Below are positions 1 to 6,622 of a DNA stretch of 11,094 bases, piece by piece. The notes under the pieces were generated by a model that saw nothing but the letters and a program-made list of their open reading frames with translations, was not told the DNA's origin and made no database searches. The translations under genes were made by a program, and so were the position numbers. How positions within the stretch are numbered: the stretch's first letter is position 1; every line of letters starts with the position of its first letter. The stretch is from Chloroflexota bacterium (GTDB lineage Bacteria; Chloroflexota; Limnocylindria; Limnocylindrales; CSP1-4): positions 1 through 11,094 of the forward strand of contig VBHW01000099.1 in NCBI GenBank assembly GCA_005881055.1, given 5' to 3'.

Positions 1-1
1 G

Positions 2-76
2 GCCCAGGTCCACCGCGGGCTGGCGTTGCTCCGCGACGCCCTCGCCGCAACTGAACGAGAGGAGTCCATCGCATGA
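2..76 (+). CDS. C-terminal end of a probable ECF sigma factor (partial)
   Basis: Only the last 24 codons are in the window. The frame starting at base 2 reads AQVHRGLALLRDALAATERE and stops at TGA 74-76. An arginine/leucine-rich helix of the type V-HRGL-LLRDAL is characteristic of the end of sigma-70 region 4 in ECF sigma factors, where it follows the DNA-binding helix-turn-helix. The stop overlaps the ATG of the next gene (ATGA), so the two are probably translated as one unit. Regions 2 and 4 proper lie outside the window, so the identification rests on a short tail. Another helical regulator could end the same way. Confidence 0.5.
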   Translation, partial: AQVHRGLALLRDALAATEREESIA

Positions 77-888
77 GCGACCAGCTGGAGACGTTCGAGC
101 CGGAGCTCGCCGCAGTCGAGTCCGCGCTCCGCGAGCTGCGGGTCGCTGCGCCGCGCACGCTCCTGCCGAACACGCTCGTGGCGGCCGGGCTGGCCGACGA
201 GTACGCGTCCCTCCCCACGGCGATCGGCGACGTCTGGGTCGCCTGGAACGGCCGCGGCGTGTCGTGGGTGAGTGCCGCACCGAGCGCGGAGGCCTTCGAG
301 GCCGACGTCCGGGCCGCCTTCGATCGCCCGGTGCGGCGGGCACCGACCGGGTTGCCGGCTCGGCTCGCGACGGCAATCGCGCGGCGGCTCGCCGGCGACC
401 GCCGAGCCAATGTGCCCGTCGACCTCCGCGGACGAACGCCGTTCGAGCAGGCGGTGCTCCTCAAGGCGGGGCAGATCCCGCGCGGCGAGGTCCGGCCGTA
501 CGGCTGGGTCGCCGCCGAGATCGGTCGACCCCACGCCGTGCGGGCAGTCGGCACAGCGCTCGCCCACAACCCGGTGCCGCTCGTCATCCCGTGCCACCGC
601 GTCGTCCGATCCGACGGCCACATCGGCCAGTACTCGCTCGGCGGGCCGGAGAACAAGCGGACGCTCATCGCCTGGGAGGGGCTCGATCCCGACGAGCTCG
701 AGCGCCTCGCCCGGGCCGGCATCCGCTACATCGGCTCGCGCACGACCGGCGTAGTCTGCCACCCGAGCTGCCACCAGGCGCAGCGCATCACGGATCGCCA
801 CCGGGTAGCGTTCCGCTCGCTCGAGCAGGCAGAGGACGCGGGGTTCCGTCCGTGCCTGAAGTGCCGGCCTGTGGCCTTCGCCGCGTGA
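73..888 (+). CDS. O6-alkylguanine-DNA alkyltransferase with C-terminal Ada zinc-binding domain
   Basis: Repairs O6-alkylguanine in DNA by irreversible transfer of the alkyl group to its own cysteine. The MGMT catalytic domain spans about residues 120-206. It has RPYGWVA (Tyr143), the arginine-finger segment RAVGTALAHNP (Arg157) and the active-site motif IPCHRV with Cys174. After it, residues 217-267 match the Ada metal-binding domain: Cys229-x3-Cys233-x27-Cys261-x2-Cys264, including the FRPCLKC end. In E. coli Ada this domain takes methyl groups from phosphotriesters and acts as the methylation sensor. Here it is C-terminal instead of N-terminal, and no AraC-type helix-turn-helix is present. 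Residues 1-119 hold a helical start and an MGMT-like N-terminal half. The ATG overlaps the stop of the sigma-like gene, which fixes the start. All catalytic and zinc residues are present, so the protein is probably active. Confidence 0.9.
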   Translation: MSDQLETFEPELAAVESALRELRVAAPRTLLPNTLVAAGLADEYASLPTAIGDVWVAWNGRGVSWVSAAPSAEAFEADVRAAFDRPVRRAPTGLPARLATAIARRLAGDRRANVPVDLRGRTPFEQAVLLKAGQIPRGEVRPYGWVAAEIGRPHAVRAVGTALAHNPVPLVIPCHRVVRSDGHIGQYSLGGPENKRTLIAWEGLDPDELERLARAGIRYIGSRTTGVVCHPSCHQAQRITDRHRVAFRSLEQAEDAGFRPCLKCRPVAFAA

Positions 889-931
889 ATTCCCGGTCAT
901 TCGTGGGCATCGAGGCCTCGGCCTTCTTCGT

Positions 932-960
932 GTGACAGAGTCGGCGAAACCGGGTACGCT
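932..960 (+). promoter_or_regulatory. Candidate sigma-70 promoter for the EamA gene
   Basis: GTGACA (932-937) matches the -35 consensus TTGACA at five of six bases. TACGCT (955-960) fits the TAnnnT -10 pattern common in GC-rich bacteria. The spacer is exactly 17 bp. Transcription would begin near 967, about 65 bases before the ATG at 1031. The GTG at 932, the most upstream start of the same frame, would be the -35 element itself, which argues against starting translation there. Read by eye only. Confidence 0.45.
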
Positions 961-1030
961 GTCGGGCATCTTGGACCAGTCGACTAGGACAAACCATCCC
1001 ACGACCGTCTCCGGCACGACCGGGGCCGGG

Positions 1031-2062
1031 ATGGCAGCTCGTGCCACGCCGCTCGCGATCTGGCTCGGCCTCCTGACGCTCTACCTCGTCTGGGGCTCGA
1101 CGTACCTCGGCATCAAGATCGCCGTCGAGTCGATCCCGGCGTTCGTCATGGGCGCGGCGCGGTTCCTCGTCGCCGGCGGCCTCCTGTTGCTGTGGAGCGT
1201 CGCCCGCGACGGACGCGACGCGTTGCGGCTCACCCGGCGCGAGCTGCGCGACTCGTTCCTCGTGGGCGCCGCCCTCCTCGGCGGTGGCATGGGCATGGTT
1301 GCGCTCGGCGAGCAGACCGTGCCGTCCGGCATCACGGCGCTGCTCATTGCGCTCATGCCGGCCTGGCTGGCCGTGCTGGGTCGCATCGTCTTCGGCGACC
1401 GCCTGCCGATCCTCGTCGTCGTCGGCATCGTCGTCGGCCTCGCGGGCGTGGCGATCCTCGTCGTTCCCACGGACGGTCGGCTGGCCCTCGATCCGGGGGG
1501 CCTGGCGGCCGTGCTCCTCTCGCCGATCTCCTGGGCCTCGGGGTCGCTGTATGCATCGCACCGGGCGCAACTGCCGCGCCGGCCGCTCGTCGCGGCCGCC
1601 GTGCAGATGCTCTCCGGCGCAGTGGTGCTCGGGGTGGCGTCCCTCGCGACCGGCGAGCTGGCCTCCTTCCAGCCGGCGTCGGTCACGGCCTCGGCGGGCG
1701 GAGCGCTCCTCTACCTCATCGTCGTCGGCAGCATCGTCGGCTACACGACCTACGGCTGGCTGCTGCGGGTGGCGCCGCTCCCGCGGATCGCGACGTATGC
1801 GTACGTCAACCCGGTCGTCGCGTTCATCCTCGGCGCGATCCTGCTCGGTGAGCCGATCTCGATCCGGACGGTCCTCGCGGCCGTCGTCATCGTCGTCGGC
1901 GTCGCACTCATCATCACCGCGCGAAGCCGACTCCAGGCCGGCGCTGCTGCCGATGCGGTAGCGACGGAGGTGGTGCCTGCCGATTTGGTCGCGGCGGGAA
2001 TCGCCGGAGCGCGAGCCGCACCGGTCGCGCCCCCGCACGAGGCGGCGAGCGCCCGAGGCTGA
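1031..2062 (+). CDS. EamA (DMT superfamily) transporter, YedA-like
   Basis: Inner-membrane permease of the drug/metabolite transporter superfamily, probably an exporter of a small metabolite or amino acid. The substrate cannot be read from sequence. From ATG 1031 it is 343 residues. It shows about ten hydrophobic segments in two EamA repeats, roughly residues 8-143 and 155-295. The opening LVWGSTYLGIKIAVESIPAF is typical of the YedA/RhaT-like group. The second repeat ends with the AYVNPVVAFILGAILLGEPI signature. A tail of about 45 alanine-rich residues follows the last helix. A GTG start at 932 would add 33 polar residues unlike the family and would lie inside the predicted promoter, so I prefer 1031. 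The ribosome-binding site there is weak. The stop is one base from the stop of the convergent GMC gene. Confidence 0.85.
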   Translation: MAARATPLAIWLGLLTLYLVWGSTYLGIKIAVESIPAFVMGAARFLVAGGLLLLWSVARDGRDALRLTRRELRDSFLVGAALLGGGMGMVALGEQTVPSGITALLIALMPAWLAVLGRIVFGDRLPILVVVGIVVGLAGVAILVVPTDGRLALDPGGLAAVLLSPISWASGSLYASHRAQLPRRPLVAAAVQMLSGAVVLGVASLATGELASFQPASVTASAGGALLYLIVVGSIVGYTTYGWLLRVAPLPRIATYAYVNPVVAFILGAILLGEPISIRTVLAAVVIVVGVALIITARSRLQAGAAADAVATEVVPADLVAAGIAGARAAPVAPPHEAASARG

Positions 2063-2063
2063 G

Positions 2064-3704
2064 TCAGGCCTCCGCGAGGGCCGTCCGCGCCACGCGTCGA
2101 GCGAGGAGCATCACCGTGATCATCGGGTTGACGCCGATCGCGGTGGGGAACAGCGAGGCGTCGGCGACGTAGAGCCCGCGGACGACGCGGCCGTCCCCCG
2201 TTCGCACGTGCCCTCGTTCGTCGCAGGGATGCTCGGCCGATGACTCGCCCATGCGGGCCGTGCCCATCTGGTGGGCCGAGAAGACCATCCCCCGGTTGGG
2301 ACCGAAATCGAACGAGGCGAGCCGCTCGACGTACGCTTCGAACGACCGGCCCGCCTCCGTCCTATCGCTGACGCCGCCACCCCCGTCGGGAGCGTTCGGG
2401 TGCCAGGCGGCCGGCGTGCCGAGCGCGACGAGGCGCTCCGCGCCGGCGGCCCGCCCGATCCGCGCCATCTCGACGAGCCCACGTCGGAGGGTCGCGACCT
2501 CGGTCGGGGCCACCCGGTAGTCGATCCGCGTGCCGCCGGCTCGTGTCGCGCGGACGCTCCCGGATCCGAGGTCGCGGCTGATCGCGATCATCGGCGCGAC
2601 GTGGCGGATCTCGCTCATCGTCGACGCGAAGCCATCCGCCGACGACCACGGGAACGCGAGCCCGATGAGGCCCGGGTGGGCGGGCGCGGACTCGATGACG
2701 AACCCCGATTCACCGGCTCGCCGCGGCTCGAGGAACGCGAGCGAGCGAGCGGCCTGGGTCGTCCCCGACCACATGTCGACGGGCTCAGGCAGGAAGCCCG
2801 CGACGACGCTCACCGGGTGGAGGTGGAGATGGCGGCCGAGCACGACGTGCTCGATGCCGGACCGCTCGAGGATGCCGGGCGTCCGCAGGGCACCGGCGGC
2901 AACGATCGTCTGCGGGGCGATGACCCGCAGACGCCGCCCGCCGGCGAGCACCGCCTCCACGCCCACGGCCGACCCTCGGGCGAGGATCGCCCTGTCGACG
3001 CGGGCATCCGGGACGATCCGTGCCCCGCAGCGGACGGCCTCGGCGAGGTGGACCCGCAGCCCGCCCTGCTTCGATCCCCGCCGGCAGCCGAACTGGCACG
3101 AGCCGCAGTTGCCGCAGTCGACGCCGTTCCGCCGGGTCTCGGCCGCCTCGACGCCGAGGGACGCCGCGCCCCGGAGGATCGCCGCGTCCTTCGGGGGGAC
3201 GTTCGGCGGGCCCTGGATGCCGAGCTCGCGCTCGATGACGGCCAGGTCATCGGCCATCTCGGGCCCGTCGATCCCGTCGAGCCCGTGATCGCGCGCCGAC
3301 TCCGTCCGCGTCGACGGCTGGACCGGGATGCTCGTCATCCAGTTCACGGTCGTGCCCCCGCCGACGACCGACCCCGCGAGGATCGAGATCGCGCCGTCCC
3401 ACGTCGACGTGAGGCCGTGATCGAGGAACAGGCGGTCGTAGGCCGTCAACTCGTCCGTCGGCATCTCCGGTTCGGACACGAACGGGCCGCTCTCGAGGAC
3501 GACGACCGAGCGCCCCGCCCGGGCGAGCTCGGCGGCGACGACGCCCCCGCCCGCGCCGGATCCCACGATGACCGCGTCGGCGGTCATCTCGTACACCGCG
3601 TCGCCGTCCGCCGGGATGATCGTCGGCCGGACGGCGGTCGGCTCCGCCGCGAGGCGCTCGATGGGCGGCGCGTAGCCAATCGCCGCCCACAGCGGGTTCG
3701 GCAC
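2064..3704 (-). CDS. GMC oxidoreductase, catalytic part (long-chain-alcohol oxidase type), downstream of an in-frame amber codon
   Basis: FAD-dependent glucose-methanol-choline family enzyme that oxidises an alcohol to the aldehyde. It resembles the long-chain fatty alcohol oxidase branch. From GTG 3704 it is 546 residues. The dinucleotide-binding loop GSGAGG is at 48-53, the FAD motif GSVVGGGTTVNW at 111-122, a cysteine cluster C197-x2-C200-x2-C203-x3-C207 followed by RRGSKQG, the catalytic histidine His478 in SAHQMGTARMG, and Asn526 in GVNPMITV. All key residues are intact. The frame is open upstream for 13 more codons back to TAG 3746-3744, before which the same frame encodes the family's N-terminal region. 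Thus the GTG is probably internal to an originally longer gene of about 670 codons. It may be a pseudogene, a separately translated half, or a recoded stop. Confidence 0.88.
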   Translation of the reverse strand: MPNPLWAAIGYAPPIERLAAEPTAVRPTIIPADGDAVYEMTADAVIVGSGAGGGVVAAELARAGRSVVVLESGPFVSEPEMPTDELTAYDRLFLDHGLTSTWDGAISILAGSVVGGGTTVNWMTSIPVQPSTRTESARDHGLDGIDGPEMADDLAVIERELGIQGPPNVPPKDAAILRGAASLGVEAAETRRNGVDCGNCGSCQFGCRRGSKQGGLRVHLAEAVRCGARIVPDARVDRAILARGSAVGVEAVLAGGRRLRVIAPQTIVAAGALRTPGILERSGIEHVVLGRHLHLHPVSVVAGFLPEPVDMWSGTTQAARSLAFLEPRRAGESGFVIESAPAHPGLIGLAFPWSSADGFASTMSEIRHVAPMIAISRDLGSGSVRATRAGGTRIDYRVAPTEVATLRRGLVEMARIGRAAGAERLVALGTPAAWHPNAPDGGGGVSDRTEAGRSFEAYVERLASFDFGPNRGMVFSAHQMGTARMGESSAEHPCDERGHVRTGDGRVVRGLYVADASLFPTAIGVNPMITVMLLARRVARTALAEA

Positions 3705-3746
3705 GTCGCCGCCCGGGTCGGCGTAGGCGAGGAAGCAGAGGAGCTA
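3702..3746 (-). other. In-frame TAG joining the two GMC segments
   Basis: Reading on the minus strand, the frame goes FQAYK, then TAG (3746-3744), then LLCFLAYADPGGD, then the GTG at 3704 followed by PNPLWAAIGY. Both sides are in the same frame with no indel. The 13 codons after the stop encode a hydrophobic stretch ending in YADP, and an FQAxK...LxxFLxYAD-type bridge is what I recall for bacterial long-chain alcohol oxidases. A single nonsense substitution is the simplest explanation. Confidence 0.85.
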
Positions 3747-4076
3747 CTTGTACGCCTGGAACCCCGAGCGACGGAGGCCGAGACGGGAAACCGCCCAGCC
3801 CATGAGGTAGCGCTCGCGCGCCGTCTGGTCCATCGACCGGAACCCGACCGGCCCCGCGCCGAGGACGAGATTCGCCGCGCGCGACTCGAGGATCCGGAGC
3901 ACGAGCCGGAGCTGGCGAAGCTGCTCGGGGTCCAGGGTGTCGATCGCGGTCGCCGCCAGCGAAGCCCGGCGCAGCGACGAGCCGCGTACGAATGTCTCGG
4001 CCAGGGCACCGAGCGTCGCAAGCTCGCGCTCGGACCAGCGTGCCGACGGGCCGACGGCCGGCGTGGTCGGAGCCAC
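3744..4076 (-). CDS. N-terminal segment of the long-chain-alcohol-oxidase type GMC enzyme (interrupted gene)
   Basis: A 110-residue segment from GTG 4076 to TAG 3744. It resembles the helical N-terminal region that precedes the FAD-binding domain in fatty alcohol oxidases: ELATLGALAETFV near residues 18-30, a middle of charged helices with LRLVLRILESRAANLVLG, and ERYLMGWAVSRLGLRRSGFQ near the end. It does not contain the FAD site and is unlikely to act alone. It begins 19 bases after the acyl-CoA dehydrogenase stop, on the same strand, so it is co-transcribed. Standard gene callers would report it as a small hypothetical protein. The in-frame continuation into the downstream catalytic segment is the stronger reading. 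An earlier GTG or ATG is not evident because the frame upstream runs into the dehydrogenase. Confidence 0.7.
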   Translation of the reverse strand: MAPTTPAVGPSARWSERELATLGALAETFVRGSSLRRASLAATAIDTLDPEQLRQLRLVLRILESRAANLVLGAGPVGFRSMDQTARERYLMGWAVSRLGLRRSGFQAYK

Positions 4077-4095
4077 CTTCGTCGTCGCCCGGCTC

Positions 4096-5304
4096 TCAGG
4101 CGGGAACGCGCTCGAAGCCCTGGGCCGGCCAGGGCTCGCAGCGGAGCGGTCGATCCTCGCGGTAGCCGAGCGCGTAGTCGGCCTGGATGAGCGTGTGGAG
4201 CTGGCTCGTTCCCTCGTAGATGACGGCGGCCTTCGCGTTGCGCAGGTAGCGCTCGACCGGGAACTCGTCGCTGTAGCCGTTCGCGCCGTGGACCTGGATC
4301 GCGTCGAGCGCCGCCTGGACGGCGTGCTCGGTCGCGTGCCACTTCGCGAGGCTCGTCTCGCGCGTGTTCCGGCGGCCGTGGTTCTTCAGCCACCCTGCCC
4401 GCCAGACGAGGAGGCGGCCGGCCTCGGTCCCGCGTGCCATGTTCGCGATCATCTGCTTGACGAGCTGGTGGCGACCGATCTCCTCCCCGAACGTCTGGCG
4501 CTGCCGCGCGTAGGCGACCGAGGCGTCGAGGCAGGCCTGGGCGAGCCCCACGGCGCCGGCGGCGACCGTGAACCTGCCCTGGTCGATCGCGCTCATCGCG
4601 ACGAGGAACCCCTCCCCTTCGTCGCCGATCCGGTTGGCGACCGGGACCTCGCAGTCGTCGAGATTGATGAACCCGGTGTTGCCCGCCCGGATCCCGAGCT
4701 TGCCGTGCAGCGTGCCGGTGGACACGCCGGGAAACTCCCGCTCCACGAGGAACGCGCTGATCGCGCGGTGGCCCTTCGACCGGTCCATCGTCGCGAACAC
4801 GAGGAAGTGGTCGGCCACGTCGGCCAGGCTGATCCAGATCTTCTGTCCGTTGAGGATGTATCGATCGCCGCGCCGCCGGGCGGTCGTGCTCAGGGCCCCG
4901 GCGTCGGTGCCGACGCCCGGCTCGGTCAGCCCGAACGTCGCCAGGCGCTCGCCACTGGCCTGCGGGACGAGGTAGCGCTGCCGCTGGTCCTCGGTGCCCC
5001 ACTGGAGGAGTGCGAGCGAGTTGAGGCCGACGTGGACGCTCTGGACGACACGGAACGCGGTGTCGGCACGCTCCAGCTCCTCGCACAGGATCGCGAAGCT
5101 GATGTAATCCATCCCCGCGCCGCCGTACCGCTCGGGGATCGGCGCACCGAGGAAGCCGAGCTCGCCCATCTTCGCGAAGACCTCCCGGTGGACCTCGCCG
5201 CGGGCGTCCCAGTCGCGGATGTTCGGGAGGATCTCGGCCTCGGCGAAGGAGCGCGCGCTCTGCTGGACGAGCCGGTTCTCGTCGGTGAGCGTGAAATCGA
5301 TCAT
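4096..5304 (-). CDS. Acyl-CoA dehydrogenase family protein
   Basis: Flavoenzyme that introduces the alpha-beta double bond into an acyl-CoA and passes electrons to electron-transfer flavoprotein. It is 402 residues, the normal family length. The N-terminal helical domain runs from 1 to about 120. The FAD/acyl-binding signature FGLTEPGVGTDAGAL is at 124-138, the middle beta-domain at about 125-235, and the C-terminal helical domain has YARQRQTFGEEIGRHQLVKQ at 265-284. The proposed catalytic base is Glu364 in IYEGTSQLH. The YEGT context and the single-piece architecture also fit glutaryl-CoA-type or branched-chain members, so substrate length is not assigned. ATG 5304 is supported by GGAG eight bases upstream and by the family start (IDFTLTDENRLVQQSARSF). 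It is the first gene of an operon with the GMC oxidoreductase. Confidence 0.93.
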   Translation of the reverse strand: MIDFTLTDENRLVQQSARSFAEAEILPNIRDWDARGEVHREVFAKMGELGFLGAPIPERYGGAGMDYISFAILCEELERADTAFRVVQSVHVGLNSLALLQWGTEDQRQRYLVPQASGERLATFGLTEPGVGTDAGALSTTARRRGDRYILNGQKIWISLADVADHFLVFATMDRSKGHRAISAFLVEREFPGVSTGTLHGKLGIRAGNTGFINLDDCEVPVANRIGDEGEGFLVAMSAIDQGRFTVAAGAVGLAQACLDASVAYARQRQTFGEEIGRHQLVKQMIANMARGTEAGRLLVWRAGWLKNHGRRNTRETSLAKWHATEHAVQAALDAIQVHGANGYSDEFPVERYLRNAKAAVIYEGTSQLHTLIQADYALGYREDRPLRCEPWPAQGFERVPA

Positions 5305-5338
5305 GGAAGCTCCGGGGGCGCCTGCCTTGTCGGCGGTC

Positions 5339-5366
5339 ATTCTAGGGCGCGGCGATCGGCGTCCAC
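5339..5366 (-). promoter_or_regulatory. Candidate promoter of the acyl-CoA dehydrogenase operon
   Basis: On the minus strand TAGAAT (5344-5339) matches TATAAT at five of six bases and stands out in GC-rich surroundings. A weak -35 (GTGGAC, 5366-5361) lies 16 bases upstream. Transcription would begin near 5332, leaving about 28 bases of leader with the GGAG ribosome-binding site. The -35 is poor, so an activator or alternative sigma factor is possible. Confidence 0.35.
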
Positions 5367-5477
5367 GGCGGTGATGAGGCCGGGCAACCCATCGGGTGAG
5401 GACGCGATGAGCCGCAGCTACGAGCCGCCTGCGACGATCCTCCGAAACGCGCCGAGTCCCGCCGCCACGGAGCCGGT

Positions 5478-6153
5478 GTGGGCAACGTCGCGAGCTATTC
5501 CTGGAACGGTGTGGAGCGCTTCGGACGCGTGTACGTGAACGGGCTCGCCGTCGCCACGCTGGCCGGCACGATCGACCGGACGACAAAGGCGGTGAACGCG
5601 CTGAACGCGGCGTTCGGCGCGGGCGACGACTTCGAGTTCTGCACGCCATCCTGGTGGAGCGAACTCGCACCGTACGCCGTGGTGACCGTCCGCTCGGCGC
5701 GCAGGAGCGATCCGGGGACATGGTACGCATCCGACCGCCGCCTGATCGTCTGGGCGACCCCCGACGACTCGGTGTATCCGTGGTGGACCGCCCTCCGCTG
5801 GGCGCAGAACATCCGCTCCGCGGTCGCCGAGAGGGTCGGGTCGTTGTACCTGCCGGGGCAGCAACTACGGCTGTGGCGAGCCGCTCAATGCCGGGACCGC
5901 CAACCTCGAGTTCTTCCACTGCTGCGATCTCACCGTCGCGATCACGGCGAGCATCTACGAGGTGCCCGATCGGACGAGCCGCTGGGTGCGGGTGACGTAC
6001 CCGTCGACCGGCAAGAGCGCCGTCCTGCGCGTGAACGACGTCGGCCCGGCGGCCTGGACGGGCAGGGCGATCGACCTGACGTGCCGCGGGAGCACGCGCG
6101 CGCTCGGGACGTATCGGACTGACAGCCCGATCACATTCCAGTTCCTCTCGTGA
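5478..6153 (+). pseudogene. Frameshifted protein with C-terminal RlpA-like double-psi beta-barrel segment
   Basis: Two high-GC3 frames abut. The first, from GTG 5478, reads through SWNGVERFGRVYVNGLAVAT and ends its coding-like stretch at about 5860 (SAVAERVGSLYLPG). The second continues as SNYGCGEPLNAGTANLEFF and finishes with VLRVNDVGPAAWTGRAIDLT before TGA 6151-6153. That last motif matches the RVND-GP-GR-IDL core of RlpA-like double-psi beta-barrels, which act on or bind cell-wall glycans. Removing one G from the run GGGG at 5855-5858 joins the frames into one protein of about 225 residues. The second frame has no convincing start before the barrel. GGAG at 5469-5472 supports GTG 5478. No signal peptide is visible, which is odd for an RlpA-like protein. 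It may be a true pseudogene or a sequencing error. Confidence 0.6.
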
Positions 6154-6160
6154 GGTGGAC

Positions 6161-6622
6161 ATGAACGCCGACGGCTCGCTTCGATCCCGGCGCACGGTCC
6201 TGGCTGGAGGCATACGGCTGGGCTGCGCGGCGCTCCTGGCCGGACCGCTGACAGCGGCGACCGCTGCGAGGGCGGCGGCGGGTGCCGTGGTGTCCGCGAC
6301 GGTCCTCGCCTCGGGCCCGGGTGTTCGACATGCCGGCGGGACGCTCCTGCGTGGCTGCTCCGCGGTCGCGACGGCTGTCGAGGGCGTGGGCGGGTCGCTC
6401 CGACCAGGCATGGCACTGGACTTCCGGCGCGACCGGGCGCTCCTCGTCACTGGGGCCGATCCCCTCGCGATCCGCGCCGACGCGGGGGCCGGGACGGTCC
6501 AGGCTGAGCCTGGCCCCGCATGGGCCCTCGTGAGCGTCACGCGACGCGGGCGCGCCCTGCCCTGGCGACTGCGGATCGGCGGCCTCGCGACGAGCGTTCA
6601 CGTCGAGACCAGCCATTGGTAG
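6161..6622 (+). CDS. Small exported protein with twin-arginine signal, function unknown
   Basis: From ATG 6161 it is 153 residues. The N-terminus carries SRRTVLAGG followed by a hydrophobic stretch (LGCAALLAGPLTAATAARA), a twin-arginine (Tat) signal peptide with probable cleavage after an ARA or AAA. The mature part, about 115 residues, is glycine- and alanine-rich with predicted beta character (ALDFRRDRALLVTGADPLAI, then PAWALVSVTRRGRALPWRL). I do not recognise a domain. The start is supported by GAGGTGG directly upstream. It lies 7 bases after the stop of the RlpA-like gene, and its stop overlaps the likely TTG start of the lipoprotein, so the three form a transcription unit for envelope proteins. 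GTG 6155 is an alternative start two codons earlier. Confidence 0.65.
   Translation: MNADGSLRSRRTVLAGGIRLGCAALLAGPLTAATAARAAAGAVVSATVLASGPGVRHAGGTLLRGCSAVATAVEGVGGSLRPGMALDFRRDRALLVTGADPLAIRADAGAGTVQAEPGPAWALVSVTRRGRALPWRLRIGGLATSVHVETSHW

Noticed and set aside
911..920. 10-bp palindrome CGAGGCCTCG after the MGMT-Ada gene
   Set aside because: Self-complementary without a loop and not followed by T residues; likely chance in GC-rich DNA.
788..2038. 416-codon open frame on the minus strand across the EamA gene
   Set aside because: Composition is dominated by Arg, Asp, Glu and Gly with no domain. It mirrors the third-position GC of a clearly recognised transporter on the other strand.
2271..4190. 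639-codon open frame on the plus strand across the GMC genes
   Set aside because: Low-complexity Arg/Pro/Asp-rich sequence antisense to an enzyme with intact FAD and catalytic motifs; typical of GC-rich DNA.
3937..5538. 533-codon plus-strand frame antisense to acyl-CoA dehydrogenase
   Set aside because: No family signature; the opposite strand encodes a full-length dehydrogenase with all motifs.
5305..6540. N-terminal extension of the acyl-CoA dehydrogenase frame by more than 400 codons
   Set aside because: The extension is Arg/Pro/Ser-rich shadow sequence opposite the RlpA-like and Tat genes. The family start and GGAG are at 5304.
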